Source: Pseudoalteromonas luteoviolacea S2607
Lineage (GTDB): Bacteria; Pseudomonadota; Gammaproteobacteria; Enterobacterales; Alteromonadaceae
DNA length: 64,000 nt
Assembly (NCBI RefSeq): GCF_001625575.1
Contig: NZ_AUXV01000072.1
Coordinates: 124,001-188,000 of the forward strand
Direction of reading: 5' to 3'
Both the position numbers and the translations under genes were made by a program. Shown here piece by piece: positions 17,981-25,850 of the stretch; within the stretch, counting starts at the first letter, position 1; each line of letters opens with the position of its first letter. The notes beneath the pieces were generated by a model, which was given only the letters and a program-made list of their open reading frames with translations, had not been told where the DNA came from and searched no databases.

Positions 17981-19363
17981 ATTATTTCTAAAATTTTTAA
18001 GCTGTGCCGACAAATCGTTGGGTCAAAGCAGGACAAGGGAAACGTGGAGGCAAAATTACAGCCTCAAATTATCCCTCGTAGTGAGCATAATATCTCACGC
18101 AAACAATTTAGCCCCAATGCAATCAAAGTATTGTATAGACTGAAAGATGGCGGATATGACGCATATCTTGTAGGTGGTTGTATTCGGGATATTTTGTTAG
18201 GCATCGAGCCAAAAGACTTTGACGTTGTAACGAATGCAACACCTGAAGAAGTTAAGCGCCTATTTAGAAACTGTCGTCTAATCGGCCGTCGCTTCAGGCT
18301 GGCCCACATCGTATTTGGCCGAGAGGTCATTGAAGTTGCGACTATGCGTGGGCACCACCTGTCTACTGGCGATGGCGACCCAACCAGTAAAGCAAGTGAA
18401 CAAGGTCAGCTATTGCGTGACAATGTTTACGGTACTATCGAAGAAGATGCACAGCGCAGAGATTTTTCAATCAATGCCCTATATTACTCAATCAATGATT
18501 TTGGTGTCAGGGACTTTGCAGGCGGTATTGATGCAATTAAAGCAAGAAGAATTGAGCTAATCGGTGACCCAGAAACGCGCTATAGAGAGGATCCAGTGCG
18601 GATGCTTCGTGCTGTGCGTTTTGCAACGAAGCTTGATATGGACATTGCGCCTGCGACACTCTCGCCGATTACAGAACTTTCTCCACTACTTGGTAATATT
18701 CCACCAGCACGACTTTTTGAAGAAACATTGAAACTGTTTTTAAGTGGAAAAGCTGAAGCAAACTTTTTGATGCTCAGAGAGCTTGGTTTATTTAAAGAGC
18801 TGTTCCCAAGCCTTGAAGAGATTTTATCGCAAGAAAGCAGCGAATTTGAACGTCGTTTTGTTCAACAAATGTTTGCTAATACGGATGCACGGATCAACGG
18901 CAATAAAAAAGTGACACCAGCCTTTATCTATGCGGCACTACTTTGGTTTCCATTGCGCAATCGTGCAGCACTATTGCAACAGCAAGGTATTGCAGAATAT
19001 GATGCCTTTATGCAAGCAATCAGCCAAGTTCTGAGCGAAAATGCTCAACGAGTGGCTGTACCAAAACGCTTCACTCTCGGCGCACGAGACATTTGGCATA
19101 TCCAGCAAAGATTGGACAGACGCAGTGGTCAGCGTGCTTATCGATTAAGCTTACAGCCTAAGTTTAAAGCGTCTTACGACTTTTTATTATTACGTGTTGA
19201 GAGCGGCGAAACAGATCAGAAAGCACTTGCTGATTGGTGGACTGAGTATCTGAAACAAGATGTCACTGGTCAGAAGGATATGGTGAAAAATCTTGGCCAG
19301 AAAGATCGTCCTAAGCGCCGTCACCGTAGTAAGCCCAGAAGAAAACCTAAACAAGATACATGA
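17981..19363 (+). CDS. pcnB: Poly(A) polymerase I (probable AUU start)
   Basis: PcnB adds 3' poly(A) tails that promote RNA decay. The 460 residues contain the nucleotidyltransferase signature LVGGCIRDILLG with PKDFDVVTNAT (catalytic DxD), the RRDFSINAL motif, and a basic C-terminal tail (RRHRSKPRRKPK). The best start is ATT 17981: AGGAG at 17969-17973 lies seven bases upstream, and the protein then aligns residue for residue with the E. coli N-terminus up to the shared Cys-Arg at 9-10. E. coli pcnB is known to start at AUU. GTG 17975 lies one base from the AGGAG, and ATG 17915 has no such site. It overlaps folK by four bases. Confidence 0.95.
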   Translation: MISKIFKLCRQIVGSKQDKGNVEAKLQPQIIPRSEHNISRKQFSPNAIKVLYRLKDGGYDAYLVGGCIRDILLGIEPKDFDVVTNATPEEVKRLFRNCRLIGRRFRLAHIVFGREVIEVATMRGHHLSTGDGDPTSKASEQGQLLRDNVYGTIEEDAQRRDFSINALYYSINDFGVRDFAGGIDAIKARRIELIGDPETRYREDPVRMLRAVRFATKLDMDIAPATLSPITELSPLLGNIPPARLFEETLKLFLSGKAEANFLMLRELGLFKELFPSLEEILSQESSEFERRFVQQMFANTDARINGNKKVTPAFIYAALLWFPLRNRAALLQQQGIAEYDAFMQAISQVLSENAQRVAVPKRFTLGARDIWHIQQRLDRRSGQRAYRLSLQPKFKASYDFLLLRVESGETDQKALADWWTEYLKQDVTGQKDMVKNLGQKDRPKRRHRSKPRRKPKQDT

Positions 19364-19863
19364 ATACAGTTTACATAGGGCTTGGGGCAAATCTATATGA
19401 GCCTCAAGCACAGTTACACAAAGCGGTTGAAGCACTGCACAACCACACTGATATAAAGCATTTGGTCGTCTCTAGCTTTTATGCATCTAAGCCCATGGGG
19501 CCACAAGACCAACCAGATTATGTCAATGCGGTTGCTAAATTATCAACCCTATTAGAACCAGAACCTTTACTAGACCAACTTCAATTGATTGAACAGCAGC
19601 AAGGTAGAGTAAGAAAAGAAGAAAGATGGGGCCCTCGTACATTAGACTTGGACATACTGTTGTTTAATAGCGTAACAATTGATACGCCAAGACTCACAGT
19701 TCCTCATTATGGCCTATGCGACAGAGAGTTTGTTGTATTTCCAATGTTAGAGCTCGCTCCCGAGCTTTGCTTGCCGAATGGCACAGCACTTAAAGACATC
19801 GCAACACAACTTCCACGCAATGGCTTAACAGCGCTGCCTATGACCCAAAATAAGGAGACATAA
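19360..19863 (+). CDS. folK: HPPK, 6-hydroxymethyl-dihydropterin pyrophosphokinase
   Basis: FolK transfers pyrophosphate from ATP to 6-hydroxymethyl-7,8-dihydropterin in folate synthesis. The 167-residue protein has IGLGANLYEPQAQL at the N-terminus and the HPPK signature RWGPRTLDLDILLF. The start overlaps the pcnB stop by ATGA, so translational coupling is likely. The pcnB-folK-panB order is conserved in gammaproteobacteria. Confidence 0.96.
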   Translation: MNTVYIGLGANLYEPQAQLHKAVEALHNHTDIKHLVVSSFYASKPMGPQDQPDYVNAVAKLSTLLEPEPLLDQLQLIEQQQGRVRKEERWGPRTLDLDILLFNSVTIDTPRLTVPHYGLCDREFVVFPMLELAPELCLPNGTALKDIATQLPRNGLTALPMTQNKET

Positions 19864-19865
19864 AA

Positions 19866-20660
19866 ATGGCAAAAGTTTCAGTATCCACCCTCATAAAGAA
19901 AAAGCAACAGGGTGAAAAGATCACAGCTTTGACTGCATACGATGCGAGTTTTGCTAAACTTTTTCATGAAAATGGCGTTGATGTTGTCCTTGTGGGTGAC
20001 TCTCTTGGAATGGTACTGCAAGGCGGTGATGATACGCTTGCCGTAATGAATGAAGACATTGCATATCACACGCGCAGTGTTCGAGCTGGCAGCAAAGAGC
20101 TATTTGTCATCGCAGATATGCCATTCATGACCTACTCCAGCCCTGCACAAGCATGTGAGAATGCGGCTCAGTTAATGCGCAGTGGCGCTAACATGGTTAA
20201 ATTGGAAGGCGGCGCATGGCTTGTTGATTCAATTAAGTTGCTTACTCAGCAAGGTATTCCTGTATGTGGACACCTAGGTCTTACCCCCCAATCTGTTCAT
20301 GTATTTGGCGGCTTTAAGATACAGGGCCGTGAAGAACAACAAGCACTGGAAATGATTGCTGATGCACAAGCACTGGAAGCTGCAGGTGCACAAATGCTGG
20401 TCATTGAATGCGTACCTCCTAGCTTAGCAAAACGTATAACAGCGTCAGTCAATATTCCTGTTATCGGCATAGGCGCTGGGAAAGAAGTCGATGGTCAAAT
20501 TTTAGTAATGCACGATTTAGTCGGTATTTCAGCAGGTTATATTCCCAAGTTTTCCAAGAATTTCTTGGCAGAAACAGGCAATATGCAAGACGCGGTGAAA
20601 AAATTCTGTGATGATGTTAAATCAGGCGCATTCCCAGGTAGCGAACACGAGTTTAACTAA
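19866..20660 (+). CDS. panB: Ketopantoate hydroxymethyltransferase
   Basis: PanB makes ketopantoate from 2-oxoisovalerate and 5,10-methylene-THF, the first committed pantothenate step. The 264-residue TIM-barrel protein has VGDSLGMVLQG, the metal-binding Asp in IADMPFMTY, and the signature VKLEGG. AAGGAGA precedes ATG 19866. It overlaps panC by one base. No panD is present in the cluster. Confidence 0.97.
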   Translation: MAKVSVSTLIKKKQQGEKITALTAYDASFAKLFHENGVDVVLVGDSLGMVLQGGDDTLAVMNEDIAYHTRSVRAGSKELFVIADMPFMTYSSPAQACENAAQLMRSGANMVKLEGGAWLVDSIKLLTQQGIPVCGHLGLTPQSVHVFGGFKIQGREEQQALEMIADAQALEAAGAQMLVIECVPPSLAKRITASVNIPVIGIGAGKEVDGQILVMHDLVGISAGYIPKFSKNFLAETGNMQDAVKKFCDDVKSGAFPGSEHEFN

Positions 20661-21508
20661 TGCAATCAATTACTGAAATAAAGTCTTTACGCAGTCAAAT
20701 TAAAGCATGGCGACAACAAGGTCAAAGTATCGCATTCGTACCCACTATGGGAAATCTTCATCAAGGGCATTTCTCATTGGTTGAAAAAGCCAAAACGCTC
20801 GCAGACAAAGTCGTAGTCAGTATTTTCGTCAATCCAATGCAGTTTGGTCAGAACGAAGATTTAGATAACTATCCGAGAACGTTAGCGCAAGATAAACAGG
20901 GCCTTGCCGAGCTCGAAACCGACATTGTTTTTACACCAAGTGTAGAAACTATTTACCCGAATGGCTTAGACACACAAAGCTTTGTTGACGTCCCTGGTGT
21001 ATCTGAAGGTTACTGTGGAGGCAGCCGAGCAGGCCACTTCAGAGGAGTGGCAACGGTTGTCACTAAGTTATTTAACCTCGTTCAACCTGACTTTGCTTGC
21101 TTTGGTGAAAAAGACTATCAGCAACTACAAGTCATCAAGACGATGGTACATGACTTGTCAATGCCAATTGAAATCATTGGCGTACCAACACAAAGAGAAG
21201 TCTCTGGGCTTGCGATGAGCTCCAGAAATGGCTATCTATCTGAACAAGAAAAAGATGTTGCTAAAGTGCTGTATAAGGTATTAAGTAGCGCAGCAGGCGA
21301 ACTAAAAGCAGGCATACGTGAATTCGATAAGATTGAACAAGGTGCAAAATCACAGCTGGAAAACGCTGGGCTTAAAACCGACTATTTCTCAATTGCACAT
21401 CGCAGTACACTTAAACCAGCCACCAAGGAAGATGACGAGTTCGTTATCTTAGCTGCAGCTTTCTTAGGCACTGTCAGGCTCATCGATAACATTCAAGTAA
21501 CTCAATAA
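20660..21508 (+). CDS. panC: Pantothenate synthetase
   Basis: PanC condenses pantoate with beta-alanine using ATP. The 282 residues contain the HIGH-like FVPTMGNLHQGHFSLV, the segment VSIFVNPMQFG, and the KMSKS-like GLAMSSRNGYL. It shares the A of the panB stop codon (TAATG), so the two genes are coupled. A terminator follows and panD is missing; beta-alanine may come from the PanP-type decarboxylase at 39299-40924. Confidence 0.97.
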   Translation: MQSITEIKSLRSQIKAWRQQGQSIAFVPTMGNLHQGHFSLVEKAKTLADKVVVSIFVNPMQFGQNEDLDNYPRTLAQDKQGLAELETDIVFTPSVETIYPNGLDTQSFVDVPGVSEGYCGGSRAGHFRGVATVVTKLFNLVQPDFACFGEKDYQQLQVIKTMVHDLSMPIEIIGVPTQREVSGLAMSSRNGYLSEQEKDVAKVLYKVLSSAAGELKAGIREFDKIEQGAKSQLENAGLKTDYFSIAHRSTLKPATKEDDEFVILAAAFLGTVRLIDNIQVTQ

Positions 21509-21530
21509 AGAGACTAAAAGTATTGCTATG

Positions 21531-21557
21531 AAGCGCCTTTATTAGGCGCTTTTTTTG
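21531..21557 (+). terminator. Terminator of the pcnB-folK-panBC operon
   Basis: AAGCGCC and GGCGCTT form a 7-bp stem with a 7-base loop, followed by a long T run. Confidence 0.88.
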
Positions 21558-21703
21558 TCGCTTTTAAAATTTAATCCCTCTGAAATTAAGTGAGTTTTTT
21601 ATTCATCGGTACGCTTGTAAATATAAAGTGTGCTAAATTAAACAAAGTTTTAAAAATAATTATTATTAAAACTCTCTGAAATCACGCCAAAATAGGAACT
21701 ACT

Positions 21704-21940
21704 ATGAGAACTGCGCTTCCGTTTTTATTTGTCATGCTTGCAGCCTGCAGCAATCAAAATAACTCTCCTGAGCTGAATCAGTGCGCCCAACAAAATTACC
21801 AATGTGAACAAAATTGTAATTTAAGTTCGACAGAGCAAACGATGACTCGACAGATATGTAGCGGTGAATGCGTAGAAAAATATAACAACTGCAAAGCGCA
21901 AGCTGAAGAGCTGTCAAAAATAAGAACGGGCCAGTATTAA
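21704..21940 (+). CDS. Small Cys-rich lipoprotein of unknown function
   Basis: A 78-residue protein with a short signal peptide and a lipobox (MLAAC), so Cys15 should be lipidated and the protein anchored in the envelope. The mature part holds six further Cys in CAQQNYQCEQNC, ICSGEC and NNC, a spacing that suggests disulfide-bonded helices. AGGAA precedes the ATG. It lies alone between the panBC terminator and pstS. No family was recognised. Confidence 0.75.
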   Translation: MRTALPFLFVMLAACSNQNNSPELNQCAQQNYQCEQNCNLSSTEQTMTRQICSGECVEKYNNCKAQAEELSKIRTGQY

Positions 21941-21966
21941 TATTGTTTGTAGAAAATTAGAGACAC

Positions 21967-21992
21967 AAAAAAGCCGCCCAATTGGACGGCTG
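21967..21992 (-). terminator. Terminator of pstS
   Basis: An AGCCG/CGGCT outer stem and a CCAATTGG inner stem with one mismatch are followed on the minus strand by a run of T residues. Confidence 0.8.
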
Positions 21993-22010
21993 AGTTTATT
22001 CATCCTGAAA

Positions 22011-22979
22011 TTATAGAAGACCTAACTTCTTAAGCTCACGGCTAGCCATTTTGTTTGTCAGTGGCACATAACCGTCTTTTTCTACAATCTTTTGACCTTC
22101 TTTAGATAGAACCATCTTTAAGAATTCAGCTTCGATTGGTGAAAGCGGCTTGTTAGGGTGCTTGTTCACATAAACATATAAGAAACGAGATAGCGGGTAT
22201 TTACCAGTTGCTACATTCTCAAGTGTTGCGTCTACGAAGTTGCTACCTTTCTTCGCTAGAGGAACAGTACGTACACCAGATGTCTTGTAACCGATACCTG
22301 AGTAGCCAATTGCGTTCACAGAAGAGGAAATTGACTGTACTACAGATGCAGAACCTGGTTGCTCGTTTACGTTGTTTCTGAAGTCACCTTTACAAAGTGC
22401 TTTCTTTTTGAAGTAACCGTAAGTACCAGACACTGAGTTACGACCGTAAAGCTGGATATCTTTTGCAGCCCAAGGACCGTTAAGACCTACTTCACTCCAA
22501 CGGTCAACTTGCTTATCGCCACCACACTTGCGTGTTGAAGAGAAGATAGAGTCTACTTGGTCGATTCGAAGACCTTTGATTGGATTGTCTTTATGTACAA
22601 AAACCGCCAGTGCATCGATAGCAACACGTACTTCTGTAGGCTTGTAACCATAACGTTTTTCGAATGCTTCAACTTCTTTCGACTTCATCTTACGGCTCAT
22701 AGGGCCGAAGTTTGCAGTTGCTTCAGTTAACGCAGGAGGCGCAGTTGAAGAACCCGCAGCCTGAATTTGAATATTTACGTTAGGGTAAATACGCTTGTAC
22801 TCTTCTGCCCAAAACGTCATCATGTTTGCAAGTGTGTCTGAACCCACAGATGAAAAGTTACCCGAGATTCCGCTGGTTTTGTTGTACTCAGGTAAGTTTT
22901 TATCAAGTGCAGAAACTTGTGCAGATACCAATGTTGTTACAGCCACACCCATTGCGGCAACTAAGCTTTTAAATTTCAT
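22011..22979 (-). CDS. pstS: Phosphate-binding protein PstS
   Basis: A 322-residue periplasmic phosphate-binding protein: a signal peptide ending near VSA, then GSDTLANMMTFWAE and QAAGSSTAPPALTEATANFG, which resemble the phosphate-binding loops of PstS, and NSVSGTYGYFKKKALC. It captures phosphate for the PstCAB transporter, which is not encoded here. ATG 22979 has GGAG eight bases upstream, whereas the frame from 23006 would give an odd extension. A Pho-box-like site at 23062-23079 explains likely PhoB control. Confidence 0.92.
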   Translation of the reverse strand: MKFKSLVAAMGVAVTTLVSAQVSALDKNLPEYNKTSGISGNFSSVGSDTLANMMTFWAEEYKRIYPNVNIQIQAAGSSTAPPALTEATANFGPMSRKMKSKEVEAFEKRYGYKPTEVRVAIDALAVFVHKDNPIKGLRIDQVDSIFSSTRKCGGDKQVDRWSEVGLNGPWAAKDIQLYGRNSVSGTYGYFKKKALCKGDFRNNVNEQPGSASVVQSISSSVNAIGYSGIGYKTSGVRTVPLAKKGSNFVDATLENVATGKYPLSRFLYVYVNKHPNKPLSPIEAEFLKMVLSKEGQKIVEKDGYVPLTNKMASRELKKLGLL

Positions 22980-23057
22980 TGGGGTCACTCCGATTGTTCG
23001 TCCCATTTGTTTAACTGGTGCTCATTGTGCGCTCAGTTAATTACAATAAAATTACTC

Positions 23058-24386
23058 TTAAATGACACTTTTATGACTTTCATTATATGTCATAAAAATG
23101 CGTTTTTCTTTGGGGAAGGAGAATGAAAAACACGAGCCCTCTCCCAATGTGCTTTCAATATCTAAATGAGAGTCATGTCGACTCAGCACATGCTTTGTAA
23201 TCGCCAAGCCCAAACCCGATCCCCCCGTTTTACGACTGCGGGCCTTATCGACACGATAAAAGCGCTCGGTCAAGCGGTTAATATGTTCTGGGGCAATGCC
23301 GTCACCGTTGTCCTCAACAGAAAACGCAGGCCGCTCACCGTCTAAATACCATTTAACAATGATTTTGCCATTGGGTTTAGTGTAGTGAATTGCATTGAAC
23401 ACTAAGTTAGAAAATGCACTTCTCAATTCATCCATGCAGCCTTTAATATCCAATGTTTCGTCAACTTCAAAAATAATTTCGTGGTGCTTGTCTTGGTTTA
23501 AAGATAAGCCTTCAGTGCGAATGAGTTTAAGCATACTAGGTACATTTACGGCTTTGTCATTTGCTTGATCTCTATCGCCTTCAATGCGCGATAAAGACAG
23601 CAATTGATTCACTAAGCTATCCATGCGCTTACACTGCTCTATCATCGTATTGTGGGCTTTTTGCCACATTGCAGGCGGCGGCATCTGGTCACCTTCCATC
23701 ATCTCTAAGTAGCCTGTCACCACGGTTAACGGCGTTCGTAGCTCATGAGAGACGTTGGCAACAAAGTCTTTGCGCATTTGCTCAAGCTTTTTTAGTCTAG
23801 AGATATCACGGACAACCATCATTAACTGCTCGGCATAGGGCATGACGCGAAACTCTAGTACGCGCTCTCCGTTATGGCCACTTTCTAATTCCAGTGGATC
23901 CGTAAAGTCATGCTCCTGCATATATTTTACAAACTTTGGATCGCGGATCAGGTTATCCAAGCGCTGCCCGTGATCCGTAGGCCACTGCAAGCCTAAGATC
24001 CTAAGCGCCAATTGATTACACCAAATAATACTTAGATCCTGTTGCATCACGATCACCGCATCCGGTACTGCTTCAGCACCCTCACGAAAGCGTCTGATCA
24101 AAGCGGCTAACTCATTGCGTTTTTTGCGATTGCGATGTTGAAGGTGATAGATCCCTTCAAAAATTTGTTCCCACGCACCAGATCCCTCAGGAGGATTGAA
24201 ACTGCGCTGATTGATCAACCAATCACTTAACTTGTAAAGTTGTTTAAAGTGCCAGAACAGTAAGACTGATGCACCCAAAAACAATAAAACAAAGGGTGCC
24301 CCTAGCAATATACCGATAAGGGTCAAAGGGAGAAAATACAAAAACAGGCGCTTTAATAACGCCTGTTTATCAATCACTCTATACAT
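23058..24386 (-). CDS. phoR: Phosphate-regulon sensor histidine kinase PhoR
   Basis: PhoR phosphorylates PhoB when phosphate is scarce. The 442 residues have an N-terminal membrane hairpin (about 12-45), a PAS domain (about 100-200), the HisKA box FVANVSHELRTPLTVVTGYL with the phospho-accepting His, and a HATPase domain (NLVFNAIHYT, VEDNGDGI, GGSGLGLAI). AGGAT lies nine bases before the ATG. It follows phoB on the same strand with about 60 bases between. The C-terminal end overlaps the Pho box serving pstS. Confidence 0.95.
   Translation of the reverse strand: MYRVIDKQALLKRLFLYFLPLTLIGILLGAPFVLLFLGASVLLFWHFKQLYKLSDWLINQRSFNPPEGSGAWEQIFEGIYHLQHRNRKKRNELAALIRRFREGAEAVPDAVIVMQQDLSIIWCNQLALRILGLQWPTDHGQRLDNLIRDPKFVKYMQEHDFTDPLELESGHNGERVLEFRVMPYAEQLMMVVRDISRLKKLEQMRKDFVANVSHELRTPLTVVTGYLEMMEGDQMPPPAMWQKAHNTMIEQCKRMDSLVNQLLSLSRIEGDRDQANDKAVNVPSMLKLIRTEGLSLNQDKHHEIIFEVDETLDIKGCMDELRSAFSNLVFNAIHYTKPNGKIIVKWYLDGERPAFSVEDNGDGIAPEHINRLTERFYRVDKARSRKTGGSGLGLAITKHVLSRHDSHLDIESTLGEGSCFSFSFPKEKRIFMTYNESHKSVI
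23062..23079 (-). promoter_or_regulatory. Pho-box-like site upstream of pstS, inside the phoR 3' end
   Basis: Read on the minus strand, two heptamers (AAGTCAT and GTGTCAT) are separated by AAAA, matching the PhoB direct-repeat layout in 11 of 14 heptamer positions. The site lies 83 bases before the pstS ATG and encodes the last residues of PhoR. Confidence 0.6.
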
Positions 24387-24447
24387 ATAAAATGATCCTA
24401 AATATTAAGCGCTAGGATAACGCTACCACAGCGCGTACATGATTGCT

Positions 24448-25143
24448 TTATACCTTACTTGAGAAACGATAACCAGCACCACGTACTGTTTGTACCAGTC
24501 GGTCATGGCCTAATGGTGCAATCGCTTTTCTCAAACGTCTAATATGTACGTCTACCGTACGATCTTCAACATACACATTGGTGCCCCATACGTGGTCCAA
24601 TAGCTGTTCACGGCTATAAACACGCTCTGGGTGGGTCATGAAGAAGTGTAGTAGTCTAAATTCAGTAGGACCCATTTCTAATTCATTACCCGCTGAAGTA
24701 ACACGGTGTGAAATAGGGTCAAGTCTTAGGCCATGTACTTCAATCGCTTCTTCCAAAGATGTTGGAGAAACACGGCGCATTACTGCTTTAATGCGAGCCA
24801 TTAACTCTTTAGGTGAAAAAGGTTTAGTCACATAGTCATCTGCGCCTACTTCTAATCCTTTAACTTTGTCTTCTTCTTCACCACGTGCTGTTAACATGAT
24901 GATTGGAATTTGACGTGTATATTCGCTTTGTTTGAACTTTTTAGCTATTTGGATACCGCTACCTCCTGGTAACATCCAATCCAGCAGTACCATATCAGGG
25001 TATGGCTCTACCATGGCTGCAATTGCCGAATCATAGTCTTCAGCTTCAATTGCTTGAAAGCCATTTTGTTCCAACACAAACACCAGCATCTCTCTGATCG
25101 GTGCTTCGTCATCAACTACTAGTACTCTACGTGACATTCCCAT
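24448..25143 (-). CDS. phoB: Phosphate-regulon response regulator PhoB
   Basis: An OmpR-type regulator of 231 residues. The receiver carries the acidic pair in VVDDEAPIREM, the phospho-acceptor Asp in MVLLDWMLPGGSGI, and KPF. The winged-helix domain contains GPTEFRLLHFFMTHPERVYS and RTVDVHIRRLRKAI. It activates the phosphate-starvation regulon. ATG 25143 has AGAG four bases upstream; ATG 25137 (MSRR) is an alternative closer to E. coli. A Pho box about 45 bases upstream suggests autoregulation. Confidence 0.96.
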   Translation of the reverse strand: MGMSRRVLVVDDEAPIREMLVFVLEQNGFQAIEAEDYDSAIAAMVEPYPDMVLLDWMLPGGSGIQIAKKFKQSEYTRQIPIIMLTARGEEEDKVKGLEVGADDYVTKPFSPKELMARIKAVMRRVSPTSLEEAIEVHGLRLDPISHRVTSAGNELEMGPTEFRLLHFFMTHPERVYSREQLLDHVWGTNVYVEDRTVDVHIRRLRKAIAPLGHDRLVQTVRGAGYRFSSKV

Positions 25144-25188
25144 TTATCTCTTACGTTACCGAAGTCGGTTTCATTATTATGACTAAGT

Positions 25189-25206
25189 ATGACAGTTTTA
25201 TGAAAG
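25189..25206 (-). promoter_or_regulatory. Pho box upstream of phoB
   Basis: On the minus strand it reads CTTTCAT-AAAA-CTGTCAT, one mismatch from the heptamer consensus CTGTCAT twice with a 4-base spacer. It lies 46 bases before ATG 25143, as expected for PhoB autoactivation. Confidence 0.85.
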
Positions 25207-25797
25207 ACTGCCTGATAAATATCAGGTAAATTAATTTCCCAAGGACACAATTTCAATAAGTTATGTTCTTCTTGTCCCTAAATTGTCTTCAATTTGATGC
25301 AATTAGCGTCGAATACCTTAGTATCCACAATACCTTTTTCAGGACAAAAAAATATTCTAATCGTCGAGATCACTATTTTTCTAACTTGGTGATAGAGGGA
25401 TCAGATTATTACCTAGTGGATCACTTAGGGATCAGATTTATACTTACTTCTCAGATAAACTTTATCGTTTCCTAAGCTCTAACTCATTGATATACGTGTA
25501 GAGGAAAATATTTCTTCCCTTTGAACGCCTGATGAGTCGGATCTTTTATCTAGATCAGTTGGTATAAAACAGATCCTTTCGAGCTAAAGTTAGTAAAAGC
25601 ACGATCCGCATGCGTTTAGTAAGTATAATTGCGATCTGACGGCGAGATCAGTTAGTAAGATATTGATCTTTACTCGCTGACTTAGTCAAATAGTGATCTC
25701 ACTTATTTTATCAACGATCTTATCTCGTCTGAAAACTGCACCACATATTATTACTTATCAAGTATACGCCGTGCTGAAAATCAATTTTACTTATGCA
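25207..25797. other. Non-coding interval between phoB and the fba terminator
   Basis: Close to 600 bp without a credible gene. Short open frames exist (for example 25263-25475) but lack ribosome binding sites and natural composition. The interval holds the phased GATC array described separately and one DnaA-box-like nonamer, GTATCCACA at 25321-25329, one mismatch from TTATCCACA. It is otherwise AT-rich. Confidence 0.6.
25368..25719. repeat. Phased GATC array with a repeated 17-bp motif
   Basis: Thirteen GATC sites begin at 25368, 25399, 25419, 25430, 25540, 25553, 25572, 25603, 25633, 25646, 25665, 25695 and 25716, where one or two would be expected by chance. Main spacings are 30-32 bp or fit 10-11-bp turns. 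The 25540-25603 block recurs 92-93 bp later. Four copies of TTRGT-N8-GATC begin at 25559, 25590, 25652 and 25682, and GGGATCAGATT occurs twice exactly 31 bp apart (25397, 25428). The layout suits SeqA/Dam-type binding or an origin-like element; the function is unknown. Confidence 0.75.
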
Positions 25798-25826
25798 TAA
25801 AAAAGCCCCTTTAAAGGGGCTTTAGA
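25798..25826 (-). terminator. Terminator of fba
   Basis: AAAGCCCCTTT and its complement form a stem read from the minus strand and followed there by at least six T residues. Confidence 0.88.
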
Positions 25827-25850
25827 AATCGTTATGGTGTCAAAAGTCTA

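Noticed and set aside
25263..25475. 70-codon plus-strand frame in the phoB-fba gap
   Set aside because: It runs through the GATC repeats, has no ribosome binding site and no recognisable protein pattern.
25321..25797. Reading the GATC array as the main chromosomal oriC
   Set aside because: No dnaA, gidA/mnmG, rnpA or parAB neighbours, and only one near-perfect DnaA box, so a primary origin is not supported.
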